A stretch of DNA of 64,000 nucleotides, taken from assembly GCF_009707485.1 (NCBI RefSeq), contig NZ_CP046121.1, forward strand, positions 3,348,001 to 3,412,000, in the 5' to 3' direction. Shown one piece after another: positions 32,674 to 45,757 of this stretch. A program made the position numbers and the translations under genes. Source of the DNA: Nostocoides sp. HKS02 (GTDB lineage: Bacteria > Actinomycetota > Actinomycetes > Actinomycetales > Dermatophilaceae). Below the pieces are notes generated by a model, which was not told where the DNA came from, did no database searches, and saw only the letters and a list, made by a program, of their open reading frames with translations. Every line of letters begins with the position of its first letter. The stretch's first letter is position 1.

Positions 32674-33423
32674 ATGAGCCAGCCCTACCAGGGTCGACAC
32701 CGCCAGGTGAAGACCTCCGGCAGGACCGCCTCCCACGGCTCAGGTCTCACCCGGGCCATCCGCCGCCCCGCCGTGACCTCGAGCCTGCTGCTGGCCGTCA
32801 TCGCGACGACCGCGGCCGGCTACCAGGCCGCCGACAAGCGCCAGACCGGTTCCGCCGCCTTCACGGTGAGCACCGAGGCCATCGCCCAGGCGAACGAGCT
32901 GTCCGACGCCCAGATCGAGGACACGGCCCGTCTGGCCGCCGACCGCAACGCGGTCAACTCGAGCCTCGCCGCCTCCCAGGAGAAGGACCGTCAGGCCGCC
33001 GTCGCCGCAGCAGCCCTGGCCGACAAGGCCCGCCGCGAGGCCTCCGACAAGGCCGCCCGCGACAAGGCCCGGCTGGCCCTCGAGGCCAAGAAGCAGGCCC
33101 TGCTCACCAACGCCCAGAGCGACCCCCGCGCCGCCGCTCGGGCGCTGCTCTCGGAGTTCGGGTTCGATGACAGCCAGTGGGGCTGCCTCGACAACCTCTG
33201 GATGGGCGAGAGCGGCTGGAACTACAGCGCCAGCAACTCCGGCTCGGGCGCCTATGGCATTCCCCAGTCGCTGCCCGGCTCGAAGATGGCCAGCGTCGGC
33301 GCCGACTGGCAGACCAACCCGGTGACCCAGATCCGCTGGGGTCTGCAGTACATCAAGTCGTCGTACGGCACTCCCTGTGGCGCCTGGGACCAGTGGCAGA
33401 GCCGCTCGCCCCACTGGTACTGA
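32674..33423 (+). CDS. Secreted lytic transglycosylase-like protein
   Basis: A 249-aa exported protein. A long basic N-terminus leads into a signal/anchor helix (VTSSLLLAVIATTAAGYQAA), followed by an alanine-lysine-rich coiled-coil region (about residues 70-145) and a C-terminal lysozyme-like domain. That domain has WGCLDNLWMGESGWNYSASN (catalytic Glu), GAYGIPQSLPGSKM and QIRWGLQYIKSSYG, the pattern of aggregation-promoting-factor-type transglycosylases. It should cut peptidoglycan glycan strands. GGAGGA precedes the ATG. Its leader looks regulated. Confidence 0.88.
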   Translation: MSQPYQGRHRQVKTSGRTASHGSGLTRAIRRPAVTSSLLLAVIATTAAGYQAADKRQTGSAAFTVSTEAIAQANELSDAQIEDTARLAADRNAVNSSLAASQEKDRQAAVAAAALADKARREASDKAARDKARLALEAKKQALLTNAQSDPRAAARALLSEFGFDDSQWGCLDNLWMGESGWNYSASNSGSGAYGIPQSLPGSKMASVGADWQTNPVTQIRWGLQYIKSSYGTPCGAWDQWQSRSPHWY

Positions 33424-33459
33424 GTTCGGCGAGCTCCACGAATCCCGACGCCGGCCGCG

Positions 33460-34927
33460 CTACCGAGGCGGCCGGGTCATCGCCAGCACATCGAGGGCGT
33501 CGTCGAGCTGCTCCTGGGTGAGCTCGCCCGCGGCGACGTGGCCGCGCTCGATCACGATGTCGCGGATCGGGCGCCGCTCCTTGATCGACTGCTTGGCCAC
33601 CGCCGCGGCGGCCTCGTAGCCGATGTAGCGGTTCAGCGGCGTGACGATCGACGGTGACCCTTGTGCCAGCTCCAGGGCCCGCTCACGGTCGGCTTCGATC
33701 CCGGCCACGCAGCGGTCGGCGAGCAGCCGCGAGGTCGTGGACAACAGGCGAGCCGACTCCAGGATGGTGCGCGCCATCACCGGCAGCATGACGTTGAGCT
33801 CGAAGGCTCCGGAGGCGCCGGCCATCGTGATCGTCAGGTCGTTGCCGATGACCTGGGCGCACGCCATGAGGGTCGCCTCGGGGATGACCGGGTTGACCTT
33901 GCCGGGCATGATGCTCGAGCCGGGCTGGAGGTCGGGCAGGTGGATCTCGCCCAGGCCAGAGCGCGGACCGGAGGACATCCAGCGCAGGTCGTTGCAGATC
34001 TTGGTGAGGCTCACCGCCACCACCCGCAGCGCGCCGCTCAGCTCGACCACGGCGTCTTGGGCCGACTGCGCCTCGAAGTGGTCCTGAGCCTCCCGGAAGG
34101 TGACCCCGGTGCGTTCGGTGACGCGCTCGATCACGGCGGCGGCGAACCCGGGGGGCCGCGTTGAGGCCGGTGCCGGCCGCCGTCCCGCCGAGCGGGAGCT
34201 CGGCCGTGGCCTGGGCGGCGACGAGCACCCGTTCCGCGCCGAGCTCGACCTGACGGGCGTAGCCGCCGAACTCCTGACCCAAGGTGACCGGCACGGCATC
34301 CATGAGGTGCGTGCGGCCCGCCTTCACCACCGTCGCGAACTCGGACTCCTTGGCCCGCAAGGCCTGCGCGAGGTGGACCAGGCTCGGCGCGAGGTCGCGG
34401 TGCACGGCGAGGGTCGCGGCGATGCGCAACGCGCTCGGGAAGGTGTCGTTGCTGGACTGGCCGGCGTTGACGTGGTCGTTCGGGTGGACCGCCTCGCCGG
34501 TCGCGAGGTGCGCCAACCGTGCGAGGACCTCGTTGACGTTCATGTTGGTGGAGGTGCCCGACCCGGTCTGGAAGACGTCGACAGGGAACTGGTCGTCATG
34601 CTCGCCGTCGGCCACGGCGCGGGCAGCGACCCCGATGGCCTGGGCGCGGGCGGCGTCGACCACCCCCAGCTCGGCGTTGACCTCGGCAGCCGCGCCCTTG
34701 AGCAGGGCCAGGGCATGGATCACCCCGGACGGCACCCGTTCGCCCGAGATCGGGAAGTTCTCGACGGCGCGCGCCGTCTGCGCGCCCCAGAGCGCGTCGG
34801 CCGGCACCTCGACGTCGCCCATCGAGTCGTGCTCGGTACGCGTCGGGGCCCCGGTGGTCGACGGAGCCGACGCAGGGGAGGCGGGGGAAGCTGAGGAGGC
34901 GGGGGAGGCGTCGGAAGCAGGCGGCAT
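33460..34927 (-). CDS. fumC: Fumarase class II (apparent one-base frameshift)
   Basis: About 488 aa when repaired; hydrates fumarate to malate in the TCA cycle. It has an unusual Ser/Pro/Ala-rich N-terminal tail of about 30 residues. The motifs [35 protein letters not shown] and [20 protein letters not shown] precede the break; the signature [15 protein letters not shown] and the end come in another frame. The shift lies at 34150-34157 (GGGGGGCCGCG in place of GGGGGGCGCG), an extra base by a homopolymer. Both halves are well conserved, so I treat the gene as intact. Confidence 0.9.
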
Positions 34928-34960
34928 ACCCCCATCATGGCGCGAGTCGCGCCCAGCGGC

Positions 34961-35932
34961 TCAGAGCTTGCGCAACCGGATCCGGCGCACGCTGTGGTCC
35001 TTGCCCTTGGCCAGGACGAGGGTGGCGCGGCTGCGCGTGGGCAGGACGTTCTCGCGCAGGTTGACCTCGTTGATGGTCGCCCAGATGTGGGCGGCGGTGT
35101 CGCGGGCCTCCTCGTCGGAGAGGCCGGCATAGCGGTGGAAGTACGAGTCGGGGTCGGCGAAGGCGGTCTCGCGCAGCCGCAGGAAGCGCTCGACGTACCA
35201 GTGCCGGATGTCGTCGAGGTGGGCGTCGACGTAGACGGAGAAGTCGAAGAAGTCGCTGATCGCCAGGCCGGTGCGCCCGTCCGCCTGCAGGCGAGGGGCC
35301 TGAAGGACGTTGAGGCCCTCGACGATGAGGACGTCGGGCTGCCGGATGACGATCTGCTGGTCCGGGACGATGTCGTAGGTCAGGTGCGAGTAGACCGGGG
35401 CCTGCACCTCGGCCTTGCCCGCCTTGACCTCGGCGACGAAGCGGAGGAGGGCACGCCGGTCGTACGACTCGGGGAACCCCTTGCGCTGCAGCAGGTTTCG
35501 GCGCTCGAGCTCGGCATTGGGGTAGAGGAAGCCGTCGGTCGTGACCAGCTCGACCTCGGGGGTCCCCGGCCAGCGCGACAGCAGCTCCTTGAGCAGCCGC
35601 GCGGTCGTGGACTTGCCGACGGCCACCGACCCGGCCACGCCGATGACGAAGGGCGTCTTCTCCGGGCGTTCGCCGAGGAAGTCGCTGGTGATGCGGTGCA
35701 GCCCGGCCGTGGCCCCGACGTAGAAGTTGAGGAGGCGCGACAGGGGGAGGTAGACGTCCTCCACCTCGGTGAGGTCGACCCGGTCGCCGAGGCCGCGGAG
35801 CCGCGCGACGTCGGAGGCCCCGAGGCTGAGCGGCTGGTTCTGGCGCAGTCGCGCCCACGCGGCACGGTCCATCTCCACGTAGGGCGAGGGGAGGGCGCCG
35901 GTGCCGTTCGCGGGGTGGCTCACGGGCGCCAT
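34961..35932 (-). CDS. coaA: Pantothenate kinase type I
   Basis: A 323-aa P-loop kinase that phosphorylates pantothenate, the first committed step to CoA. The P-loop is [17 protein letters not shown] (about residue 105), with [43 protein letters not shown] and [10 protein letters not shown] all in the expected order. The ATG at 35932 or GTG at 35923 may be the start. It is divergent from glmS. The acpS gene nearby also belongs to CoA-dependent metabolism. Confidence 0.95.
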   Translation of the reverse strand: MAPVSHPANGTGALPSPYVEMDRAAWARLRQNQPLSLGASDVARLRGLGDRVDLTEVEDVYLPLSRLLNFYVGATAGLHRITSDFLGERPEKTPFVIGVAGSVAVGKSTTARLLKELLSRWPGTPEVELVTTDGFLYPNAELERRNLLQRKGFPESYDRRALLRFVAEVKAGKAEVQAPVYSHLTYDIVPDQQIVIRQPDVLIVEGLNVLQAPRLQADGRTGLAISDFFDFSVYVDAHLDDIRHWYVERFLRLRETAFADPDSYFHRYAGLSDEEARDTAAHIWATINEVNLRENVLPTRSRATLVLAKGKDHSVRRIRLRKL

Positions 35933-36010
35933 TGTTGCCCACGGCGGGTCAGGGCGTGCGGACACGGTGTGATGGCGTGCCCACGGCTGGTGCCGGTTAG
36001 GCTTCGGGGC

Positions 36011-37870
<1,860 letters not shown>

Positions 37871-37892
37871 GCGGTCGAGTGAGCGGGCGGGC

Positions 37893-38243
37893 GTGATCGT
37901 CGGGGTGGGGATCGACGTCGTCGATGTCGAGCGCTTCGGGCAGACGCTCGAGCGCACCCCCGGTCTGCTCGACCGCCTCTTCACCGCCGAGGAGCGCGGC
38001 CTGCCGCTCAACTCCCTGGCCGCCCGGTTCGCGGCCAAGGAGGCCCTGGCCAAGGCGCTCGGCGCCCCGGTCGGCCTCCAGTGGCACGACTGCACGGTTC
38101 GCCGCGGTGAGGACGGTCGCCCCCACCTGCAGGTCACGGGCACGGTCGAGGCGCGCGCCGACGCCCTGGGGGTCCACGCCATGCACATCTCCCTGTCGCA
38201 CGACGCCGGCATCGCCTCGGCCGTCGTGGTCGCCGAGGGCTGA
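37893..38243 (+). CDS. acpS: Holo-ACP synthase
   Basis: A 116-aa 4'-phosphopantetheinyl transferase that activates acyl carrier protein. The N-terminal motif [12 protein letters not shown] carries the metal-binding Asp, and [13 protein letters not shown] is the conserved helix with the catalytic Glu-Lys. The ending [19 protein letters not shown] is typical. The GTG start follows glmS by 22 nt, and nnrD follows after 3 nt, so glmS-acpS-nnrD are probably one operon. Confidence 0.94.
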   Translation: MIVGVGIDVVDVERFGQTLERTPGLLDRLFTAEERGLPLNSLAARFAAKEALAKALGAPVGLQWHDCTVRRGEDGRPHLQVTGTVEARADALGVHAMHISLSHDAGIASAVVVAEG

Positions 38244-38246
38244 GCC

Positions 38247-39704
38247 ATGCTGTCCGCCTACTCCGCCGACCGGGTCCGTGCCGCCGAGTCCACCCTCATG
38301 CACGGGCTCCCCGAGGGTGAGCTGATGGGCAGGGCGGCGCGGGGGCTCGCCGCGGTCTGCGCCGCCCGGCTGAGCGAGCGCGGCGGCAGCACCGTGGTCG
38401 CCCTGGTGGGGCCGGGCAACAACGGCGGGGACGCGCTGTATGCCGTGGCCCAGCTCGCTGAGGACGGCATCGACTGCGTGGCGCTGCACGGCGGCTGGCG
38501 CGTGCACCAAGCGGCTGTGGCCGCCGCGCAGGCCGCCGGCGTGCGGATCCTCGACCGGTCCGGAGACTGGGCGTCGGCACTGCGGGGGGCCGATCTCGTG
38601 GTCGACGGCGTGCTCGGCATCGGGGGGCGCCCGGGGCTGCCCGACGAGGCGGTGGCGTGGGTCGACGCGATCCCCGAGTCGGCCTACGTCGTGGCGGTCG
38701 ACCTGCCGTCGGGTCAGGACCCTGGTGGCGAGAGCGCCACGGAGACCGGGGTGTTCGCGGACGAGACCGTGACGTTCGGCGTCGCGAAACCGGTGCACCT
38801 GCTCCCGGCGACCGAGGTGGCCGTGGGGCGGCTGACCGTGGTCGACATCGGGCTGGCCGTCGACGGGTCGGCAGATGTCGAGCGCCTTGGTCACGACGAC
38901 GTGGCTGACCTGTGGCCCGTTCCAGGTCCGATGGACGACAAGTACTCCCGAGGGGTGCTCGGGGTCATCGCGGGCACCGAGGACTACCCGGGCGCCGCCG
39001 TGCTCTGCTGCACCTCGGCCGTCGGGGCCGGCCCCGGGATGCTGCGGTACATCGGCCCTCCCACCCCGGTGTCGCTGGTCCATGCCGCCGTGCCCGAAGC
39101 CGTCATGGGCACGGGGCGGGTGCAGGCCTACGTCGTCGGGCCCGGTATCGACGCCTCCTCGTCGGCGGCGGGCACCCGTGAGCAGCTGTCCGCAGCCCGC
39201 GAGGCGCTGGCCAGCGACCTGCCGGTCCTGCTCGATGCCGGCGGTCTCGACCTGCTCGAGGGCACCCGATCGGCCCCGACGCTGCTCACGCCCCACGCCG
39301 GCGAGCTCGCCCGGCTGCTGAGCCGGCTGGAGGGCGCCGAGGTCACCCGCGAGCAGGTCAGCGCCAGCCCCCTCGCGCACGCCCGACGGGCTGCCGACCT
39401 CACCCGGGCCACGGTCCTGCTCAAGGGCAGCACGACCCTCGTGGTCGCGCCCTCGGACGCCGGACTGCCGGTGCGCTCCCAGAACGACGCCCCGCCCTGG
39501 CTCGCCACCGCTGGTGCGGGCGACGTGCTTGCGGGCCTGTGCGGGGTGCTGCTCGCGGCCGGGCTCTCCCCGCTCGATGCCGGCAGCCTCGGTGCGCTCG
39601 TCCACGGTGTTGCCGCGGACCGGGCCAACCCCGGCGGCCCGCTGCGGGCGCTGGCGGTGGCGCACGGCATACCGGCGACGGTGGCGCACCTGCTCGCTCG
39701 CTGA
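38247..39704 (+). CDS. nnrD: Bifunctional NAD(P)H-hydrate epimerase/dehydratase
   Basis: A 485-aa fusion that repairs damaged NAD(P)H hydrates. The N-terminal YjeF_N (epimerase) domain has [20 protein letters not shown] and [11 protein letters not shown]. The C-terminal ADP-dependent dehydratase (ribokinase-like) domain has [22 protein letters not shown] and the terminal [19 protein letters not shown] with the catalytic Asp. The normal bacterial order of domains is kept and length is standard. It lies between acpS and alr as in many actinobacteria. Confidence 0.94.
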   Translation: MLSAYSADRVRAAESTLMHGLPEGELMGRAARGLAAVCAARLSERGGSTVVALVGPGNNGGDALYAVAQLAEDGIDCVALHGGWRVHQAAVAAAQAAGVRILDRSGDWASALRGADLVVDGVLGIGGRPGLPDEAVAWVDAIPESAYVVAVDLPSGQDPGGESATETGVFADETVTFGVAKPVHLLPATEVAVGRLTVVDIGLAVDGSADVERLGHDDVADLWPVPGPMDDKYSRGVLGVIAGTEDYPGAAVLCCTSAVGAGPGMLRYIGPPTPVSLVHAAVPEAVMGTGRVQAYVVGPGIDASSSAAGTREQLSAAREALASDLPVLLDAGGLDLLEGTRSAPTLLTPHAGELARLLSRLEGAEVTREQVSASPLAHARRAADLTRATVLLKGSTTLVVAPSDAGLPVRSQNDAPPWLATAGAGDVLAGLCGVLLAAGLSPLDAGSLGALVHGVAADRANPGGPLRALAVAHGIPATVAHLLAR

Positions 39705-39771
39705 CGGCAACCCGCCGCACGTGGCGGGCCCCAGAGGCTCCGGCGTCGTGGTTCTGACAGACTTGACGGTG

Positions 39772-40950
39772 ATGAGTGAGCACCCCGTGAGCACAACCGT
39801 CGCCCCGGCCCCGCCGGGGCTTCCCGCGTGTGCCCTGGTCGACCTCGACGCGATCAGGGACAACGTCGCCGCGCTGAACGCCCGGGCGGGCGACGCCGAG
39901 GTGATGGCCGTGGTCAAGGCCGACGCCTACGGTCACGGGCTGGTGCCCAGTGCCCTCGCCGCGCTGCGCGGTGGCGCCACCTGGCTCGGCGTCGCCCAGC
40001 TGCCCGAGGCGCTCGCCCTGCGTGCAGCAGGAGTCCAGGCGCCGGTGCTGTCCTGGCTGCACGTGCCGGGTCAGGACTTCGCCCCGGCGCTCGAGCAGGG
40101 CATCGACCTGGGCATCTCCACCGCGTGGGCGCTCGACCAGGTGCTGGCGGCTGCCACCACCACCGGCCGCACGGCGCGGGTGCACCTCAAGGTCGACACC
40201 GGGCTGGGCCGCAACGGCGCCTGGGACGCCGACCTCGAGCTGCTGCTCGCGAACCTGGCGGCGGCGCAGGCAGCAGGCTCGGTCGAGGTCGTGGGCCTGT
40301 TCAGCCACTTCGCGTATGCCGACGCCCCCCAGCACCCGACCGTCAAGGCCCAGCAGGAGCGGTTCGAGGGCATCCTCGAGCAGGCCGCGCGGGCCGGCAT
40401 CCGCCCGCAGGTGCGTCACCTCGCGAACTCGGCAGCCACGCTCACCAACCCCTCCGCCCACTACGACCTGGTCCGGCCCGGAGTCTCCGTCTACGGGCTG
40501 TCGCCGGTGCCCGACCTCGGCGCCCCCGAGGACTTCGGGCTGCGCGAGGCCATGCGGCTGGTGGCGAGGCTGTCGAGCGTCAAGGACGCGCCAGCCGGCC
40601 AGGGCGTCTCCTACGGCCACGTCTACACCACGCCGCAAGCCACCAAGCTCGGCCTCGTGCCGATGGGCTACTCCGACGGCGTCCCCCGCCACGCCACGAA
40701 CGTCGGACCCGTGCAGGTCGGCCGTCAGCGGTATGCCGTGGCCGGACGCGTCTGCATGGACCAGTTCGTCCTCGACCTAGGCCCCGACACCACCGCCCAG
40801 CCGGGTGACGAGGTCGTCCTCTTCGGTGTCGGGGCGGCCGGTGAGCCCACCGCGCAGGACTGGGCCGCCGCCATCGACACCATCAACTACGAGATCGTCA
40901 CGCGGGTGGGCGCGCGGGTCCCGCGGATCCACCTCGGGGGCGAGCAGTGA
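39772..40950 (+). CDS. alr: Alanine racemase
   Basis: A 392-aa PLP enzyme that makes D-alanine for peptidoglycan. The PLP lysine is in AVVKADAYGHGLVPSA (about residue 45). The barrel continues with HLKVDTGLGRNG and FSHFAYAD, and the second-subunit tyrosine region is VSYGHVYTT with GYSDGVPR. GRVCMDQFVLDLG is a late hallmark. The ATG at 39772 overlaps a TGA-like context after 67 bp of gap. The stop overlaps the next gene's GTGA start. Confidence 0.95.
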   Translation: MSEHPVSTTVAPAPPGLPACALVDLDAIRDNVAALNARAGDAEVMAVVKADAYGHGLVPSALAALRGGATWLGVAQLPEALALRAAGVQAPVLSWLHVPGQDFAPALEQGIDLGISTAWALDQVLAAATTTGRTARVHLKVDTGLGRNGAWDADLELLLANLAAAQAAGSVEVVGLFSHFAYADAPQHPTVKAQQERFEGILEQAARAGIRPQVRHLANSAATLTNPSAHYDLVRPGVSVYGLSPVPDLGAPEDFGLREAMRLVARLSSVKDAPAGQGVSYGHVYTTPQATKLGLVPMGYSDGVPRHATNVGPVQVGRQRYAVAGRVCMDQFVLDLGPDTTAQPGDEVVLFGVGAAGEPTAQDWAAAIDTINYEIVTRVGARVPRIHLGGEQ

Positions 40951-42119
40951 GCCCGTCGAACCGCAGCCTGACCGGACTGGGCATCGGCCTCGCGGCAGCA
41001 GGTGCCGCCACGGCTGTGGGGGTCGCGGCAGGCCGGGCCACCCGCGAGCGCCAGGCCCGGCTGTCGGTGCTCGCGCCCCAGGGCCTCTATGCCCACACCG
41101 CCGACAAGGAGTTCGTCGTCCTCGCTGACGACGGTGTGCCACTGCACGTCGAGGTCGACGAGCCCGACGCCGACGAGGCCTCGGCCGACAAGCCCACCGT
41201 CGTCTTCTCGCACGGGTACACCCTGAGCCTCAAGAGCTGGGTGCTCCAGCGCAAGGCGCTCGCAGCAGCGGGCTACCGCGTCGTGCTCTGGGACCAGCGC
41301 AGCCACGGCCAGTCCGAGCGCGCGCCCGCCGAGTCGTGCACGATCGACCAGCTCGGGGCAGACCTGCGCCGCGTCATCGAGGAGGCCGCTCCCGAGGGCC
41401 CCCTCGTCCTGATCGGCCACTCGATGGGTGGCATGACGATGATGTCGCTCGCCGAGCAGTTCCCCGAGGTGGTGCGCGATCGGGTCGTCGCTGCAGCGTT
41501 CGTCGCGACCAGCGCCGGTGGCCAGAACATGGTGGACCTCGGTTTCGGCCAGCTCCTCGGTCGGTTCGTCGGGCGGCTGGGGCCACGGTTCCTGGCCAGG
41601 CTCGGGGCGCGCCAGCAGCTGGTCAACACCGCACGCCGGTTCGGCCGAGACGTCGAGGACCTCATCGTCGAGCACTACAGCTTCGCCTCACCGGTGTCGC
41701 AGCAGACCGTGCGCTACACCGGCGACATGATCATGGGCACGCCCCTGGAGGTCATGGCCGAGTTCCTGCCCTCGATCAACGTGCACGACAAGCGCGCGGC
41801 GCTCGAGCAGTTCCACGGGGTCGAGACCCTCGTCGTCAACGGCATGCAGGACCTCCTCACGCCCCCCGACCACTCCGACGCCATCGTGCGACTCGTGCCG
41901 GGCGCCGAGCACCTGGTCGTCGAGGACGCCGGCCACATCATCATGCTCGAACACCCCGACGTGCTGAGCGAGCAGCTCCTGGCGCTGATCGAGCGGGGCC
42001 GCCGCGCCGCTGCCGAGGGCCTCGCCATGGATCGCAAGCCTCGCGTGCGCCGCACCGTCACCGACATCGCCAAGCGCCGTCGCGTCGCGAAGGCGCGCCG
42101 CGGGGGCAGGCATGGGTGA
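40947..42119 (+). CDS. Alpha/beta hydrolase between alr and tsaE
   Basis: A 390-aa protein. An N-terminal hydrophobic segment (GLGIGLAAAGAATAVGVAAG) may anchor it in the membrane. The hydrolase fold follows: VFSHGYTLSLKSW (oxyanion HG), the nucleophile elbow LIGHSMGGMTMMSL, a GMQDLLTPPDHSD acid region and the histidine in EDAGHIIMLEHP. A basic tail (RKPRVRRTV, KRRRVAKARRGG) ends it. This hydrolase commonly sits between alr and tsaE in actinobacteria, with unknown substrate. It overlaps tsaE by 8 nt. Confidence 0.88.
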   Translation: MSPSNRSLTGLGIGLAAAGAATAVGVAAGRATRERQARLSVLAPQGLYAHTADKEFVVLADDGVPLHVEVDEPDADEASADKPTVVFSHGYTLSLKSWVLQRKALAAAGYRVVLWDQRSHGQSERAPAESCTIDQLGADLRRVIEEAAPEGPLVLIGHSMGGMTMMSLAEQFPEVVRDRVVAAAFVATSAGGQNMVDLGFGQLLGRFVGRLGPRFLARLGARQQLVNTARRFGRDVEDLIVEHYSFASPVSQQTVRYTGDMIMGTPLEVMAEFLPSINVHDKRAALEQFHGVETLVVNGMQDLLTPPDHSDAIVRLVPGAEHLVVEDAGHIIMLEHPDVLSEQLLALIERGRRAAAEGLAMDRKPRVRRTVTDIAKRRRVAKARRGGRHG

Positions 42120-42618
42120 GCTGGTCAGCCCGCCGCTGCCCACGGCGGACCAGACCCGGGCCTGGGGCGCCCGACTCGGCCGGCTGTTGCGCGCCGGCGA
42201 CCTCGTCGTGCTGACCGGTGGGCTCGGGGCGGGCAAGACGACCCTCACCCAGGGGATTGCCGAGGGGCTGGGCGTCCGCGGGCCGATCACCTCGCCGACG
42301 TTCGTCATCGCCCGGGTCCACCCGTCGCTGGTCGGTGGCCCCGACCTCGTCCACGTGGACGCCTACCGGCTGGGCGGGTTCGCCGAGCTGGACGACCTTG
42401 ATCTCGACACCGCGCTGGAGGACTCTGTGACCGTCGTCGAGTGGGGTCATGGTCTGGCCGAGGACCTCACCGACGACCGGCTCGAGGTCACCCTGCAGGG
42501 CGAAGAGACCCGGACAGCATCCGTCGCGGTGCACGGCGACCGCTGGGCCAGTGACCACCTTGACCACCTCGGCGTCCTCACGGAGCCGGGCCTCGGCACC
42601 CTCACGGAGCCCAGCTGA
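42112..42618 (+). CDS. tsaE: tRNA t6A biosynthesis ATPase TsaE
   Basis: A 168-aa P-loop protein needed for threonylcarbamoyl-adenosine (t6A37) formation on tRNAs. Walker A is LTGGLGAGKTTLTQGIA, with ITSPTFVIARVH and the conserved HVDAYRLGG. VVEWGHGLAEDL is the usual EWG motif. It overlaps the hydrolase upstream and shares its last base region with tsaB (TGATG), so tsaE-tsaB-rimI-tsaD are one tightly packed unit. Confidence 0.94.
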   Translation: MGELVSPPLPTADQTRAWGARLGRLLRAGDLVVLTGGLGAGKTTLTQGIAEGLGVRGPITSPTFVIARVHPSLVGGPDLVHVDAYRLGGFAELDDLDLDTALEDSVTVVEWGHGLAEDLTDDRLEVTLQGEETRTASVAVHGDRWASDHLDHLGVLTEPGLGTLTEPS

Positions 42619-43275
42619 TGTTGCTCCTCGCGATCGACACCTCCACCTCGGCCATCACCGTCGCCCTGCGCGGTGAGGGGACTGGCCACAGCGGCCACTG
42701 TGCTCGATGCCCGCGGCCACACCGAGCACCTCGCGCCGCTGGTCACCGAGGTCCTCGAGTCGGCCGAGCGCTCGCCCGCCGACGTCACCGATGTCGCCGT
42801 CGGCACGGGGCCCGGGCCTTTCACCGGCCTGCGCGTCGGCATGGTCACGGCGCTGGTGTTCGGCCATGCCCGCGGCGTACCCGTCCACGGCGTGTGCAGC
42901 CTCGACGCCCTGGCGTACGACGCGGCGGCCCTGGTGGGAGAGGGCGAGTTCCTGGTGGCCACCGACGCGCGCCGCAAGGAGGTCTACTGGGCTCGGTATG
43001 CCGCGCGCAACGGCGCGGCCCAGCGGCTCACCGAGCCTGCGGTGGACCGGCCCGCGGACCTGCCCGAGCACGTGCGCGCTGTGCCCACGGCGGGTCGGGG
43101 GCCGCTGCTGTTCCCCGAGCTCTTCCGCTCGGTCGTCCCGGTGCACGACGTGCAGGCCACCTCGCTGGCCGCGCTCGCGGCGCAGCGCCTCGCGGCGGGG
43201 GTCGCGATGCCGGTCGAGCCGCTCTACCTGCGTCGCCCGGACGCGCTGACCACGGCGGAACGAGCCCGCTCATGA
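42618..43275 (+). CDS. tsaB: tRNA t6A protein TsaB (apparent one-base frameshift)
   Basis: About 218 aa when repaired; the partner that dimerises with TsaD in t6A synthesis. The start LLAIDTSTSAITVALRGEG is in one frame, and ATVLDARGHTEHLAPLV onward in the next, with VAVGTGPGPFTGLRVGM. The shift is in GGGG at 42677-42680, one G too many. t6A synthesis is essential, so a sequencing error is most likely. The stop overlaps the rimI ATG. Confidence 0.88.
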
Positions 43276-43721
43276 GAGACCTCCGGTGGACCGACATCGA
43301 GGCACTGAGCGCGCTCGAGCTCGAGCTGTTCCCGCAGGACGCGTGGTCTGCGGCCACGTGGTGGTCCGAACTCGCCGGTCGGCCGCGCCGGTCCTACGTC
43401 GTGCACGAGTCCTCGTCGGGTGACCTGCTGGCGTATGGCGGGCTCGACCTCGGGGGCGAGGTGGCCGACGTGATGACCATGGCGGTGGCGCCAGCTGCCC
43501 AGGGTCAGGGGCTGGGGCGCCAGCTGCTCGACGAGCTGGTGGCGCGGGCGCAGGCCGACCACGCGGCATACCTCATGCTCGAGGTGAGGGCCGACAACGC
43601 CGCCGCCCGAAAGCTGTACGACTCCAAGGGGTTCGAGGTCGTGAGCATCCGCCGCAGGTACTACCAGCCAGGCGACGTCGATGCCCAGGTCATGCGGTTG
43701 TCGCTGGGAGGTGAGGCCTGA
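43272..43721 (+). CDS. rimI: Ribosomal protein S18-alanine N-acetyltransferase
   Basis: A 149-aa GNAT acetyltransferase. The start [40 protein letters not shown] with the acetyl-CoA loop, and [20 protein letters not shown] match RimI. Located between tsaB and tsaD, the standard bacterial place. It overlaps tsaB (ATGA) and tsaD (TGATG). Confidence 0.92.
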   Translation: MRDLRWTDIEALSALELELFPQDAWSAATWWSELAGRPRRSYVVHESSSGDLLAYGGLDLGGEVADVMTMAVAPAAQGQGLGRQLLDELVARAQADHAAYLMLEVRADNAAARKLYDSKGFEVVSIRRRYYQPGDVDAQVMRLSLGGEA

Positions 43722-44770
43722 TGCGCGCCGACGAGCCGCTGGTGCTGGGTCTGGAGACCTCGTGTGACGAGACCGGTGTCGGCATCGTCCGGGGCGAGAC
43801 CCTGCTGGTCGACGCGATCGCGAGCAGTGTCGACGAGCACGCGCGGTTCGGCGGCGTCGTGCCCGAGGTGGCCAGCCGTGCCCACCTCGAGGCGATGGTC
43901 CCGACCATCGAGCGCGCCACTCGCGAGGCGGGGGTGCGGCTCGACCAGCTCGACGCGATCGCGGTGACGTCCGGGCCTGGGCTGGCCGGCGCGCTCATGG
44001 TGGGGGTGGCTGCCGCGAAGGCACTGGCCGTCGCGCTGGGGGTGCCGCTCTATGGCGTCAACCACCTCGCGTCGCACGTCGCCGTCGACATCGTCGAGCA
44101 CGGTCCACTGCCCGAGCCCACCATCGCGATGCTCGTGTCCGGGGGGCACTCGTCGCTGCTGCTGGTGCCTGACGTGACGACCGAGATCACCTCGCTCGGG
44201 TCGACGATCGACGACGCGGCGGGTGAGGCCTTCGACAAGGTCGCCCGGGTGCTCGGCCTGCCGTTCCCCGGTGGGCCGTACATCGACCGCGCGGCTCGCG
44301 ACGGCGGGCGCATCACCATCGACTTCCCCCGAGGGCTGACCACCGGGCGCGACATGGAGCGGCACCGCTTCGACTTCTCGTTCTCGGGGCTGAAGACGGC
44401 GGTCGCCCGGTGGGTGCAGGCCCGCGAGGCCGCCGGTGAGCCGGTGCCGGTAGCGGATGTCGCAGCGTCGTTCCAGGAGGCCGTGACCGACGTGCTGACC
44501 CGCAAGGCGATCCTCGCGTGCAAGGAGCACGGCGTCATGAACCTGCAGATCGGCGGCGGAGTTGCCGCGAACTCCCGGCTGCGGGCGATGGCCCAGGAGC
44601 GTTGCGACGACGCGGGCGTCGTCCTGCGGGTGCCGCGGCCCGGGCTGTGCACCGACAACGGCGCGATGGTGGCCTCGCTCGGGGCGCAGATGGTGCTCAA
44701 GAGGCGTATGCCGTCCGACCTCGCGCTGCCGGCGGACTCCTCGATGCCCGTCACCCAGATCCAGGCCTGA
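43721..44770 (+). CDS. tsaD: tRNA t6A threonylcarbamoyltransferase TsaD
   Basis: A 349-aa actin-like enzyme that transfers the threonylcarbamoyl group to A37 of ANN-reading tRNAs. The motif [14 protein letters not shown] opens it, with metal-binding histidines in [10 protein letters not shown] and [22 protein letters not shown] and the [17 protein letters not shown] [28 protein letters not shown] and [10 protein letters not shown] near the end are family hallmarks. It completes the tsaE-tsaB-rimI-tsaD operon. Confidence 0.95.
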   Translation: MRADEPLVLGLETSCDETGVGIVRGETLLVDAIASSVDEHARFGGVVPEVASRAHLEAMVPTIERATREAGVRLDQLDAIAVTSGPGLAGALMVGVAAAKALAVALGVPLYGVNHLASHVAVDIVEHGPLPEPTIAMLVSGGHSSLLLVPDVTTEITSLGSTIDDAAGEAFDKVARVLGLPFPGGPYIDRAARDGGRITIDFPRGLTTGRDMERHRFDFSFSGLKTAVARWVQAREAAGEPVPVADVAASFQEAVTDVLTRKAILACKEHGVMNLQIGGGVAANSRLRAMAQERCDDAGVVLRVPRPGLCTDNGAMVASLGAQMVLKRRMPSDLALPADSSMPVTQIQA

Positions 44771-44774
44771 TCGC

Positions 44775-45757
44775 ATGGCTCTGCCTGTGGTCCTCGACGT
44801 CGACACCGGAGTCGACGACGCCTGCGCGATCCTGCTCGCCGCCCTGCACCCCGCGCTCGACCTGCGCGCCGTGACGTGTGTCGGTGGGAACGCCGACGTC
44901 GACGCGGTCGTCGCCAACACGCTCACGGTGCTCGACGCCGCTGGTCGCCCCGACCTCGTCGTGGCCCGCGGCGCCGAACGCCCCCTGCTCGAGGAGGCGG
45001 TCGACGCCCGCCACGTGCACGGCCTGGACGGCATGGCCGACCTCGACTGGCCGAAGTCGCCGCGCCAGCCGGTCGTCGCGCACGCCGTCGAGGTGCTGCG
45101 CGACGTGCTCCTCGAGGCGGCGGCATACGCCGACGAGGAGCACCGGGTGACGCTGGTCCCGCTGGCCCCGCTCACCAACATCGCGCTGCTGCTGCGCACG
45201 TATCCGCAGGTGGCACAAGGGATTCGCGAGATCGTCTTCATGGGCGGCGCCGCACAGGCGGGCAACGCGACGGCGTCGGCGGAGTTCAACGTGTTCCACG
45301 ACCCCGAGGCGGCGGCGGTCGTGCTCGACGCCTGCGTTGACCTCGACATCGCCGTGACGATGTACGGCCTCGACGTCTTCTATGCCCCGCGCATCTCGCG
45401 CGGGACCGCTGAGCTGCTCGTGTCGGCCGGGGGCCATGGCGCGAGCGAGCTCGCGGGGCGGCTCATCGCCTTCCAGTGCGAGCGGTTCGGCAGCGACTCG
45501 GCGACCATCGGCGACGCGGGCGCGGTGTGCGCCGTGATCGAGCCGGGCGCGGTCCGGCGCGAACGGCTTCCGGTGCGGGTCGAGCTGGCGGGCACGTGGT
45601 CGCGGGGGAGGACCATCGTCGACCTGCGCGACTGGGGCGGCGACCTCTCGCACGACCCGCACGGCCAGGCCCGCTCGACCATCGACGTGTGCCTCGAGGT
45701 CGACGCGCAGCGGTTCGCGACCCTGTGGCTCGACACCGTCAGCGGCGGGATGCGCTG

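Noticed and set aside
35933..36010. glmS ribozyme upstream of glmS
   Set aside because: The gap is only 78 bp and lacks the conserved ribozyme core.
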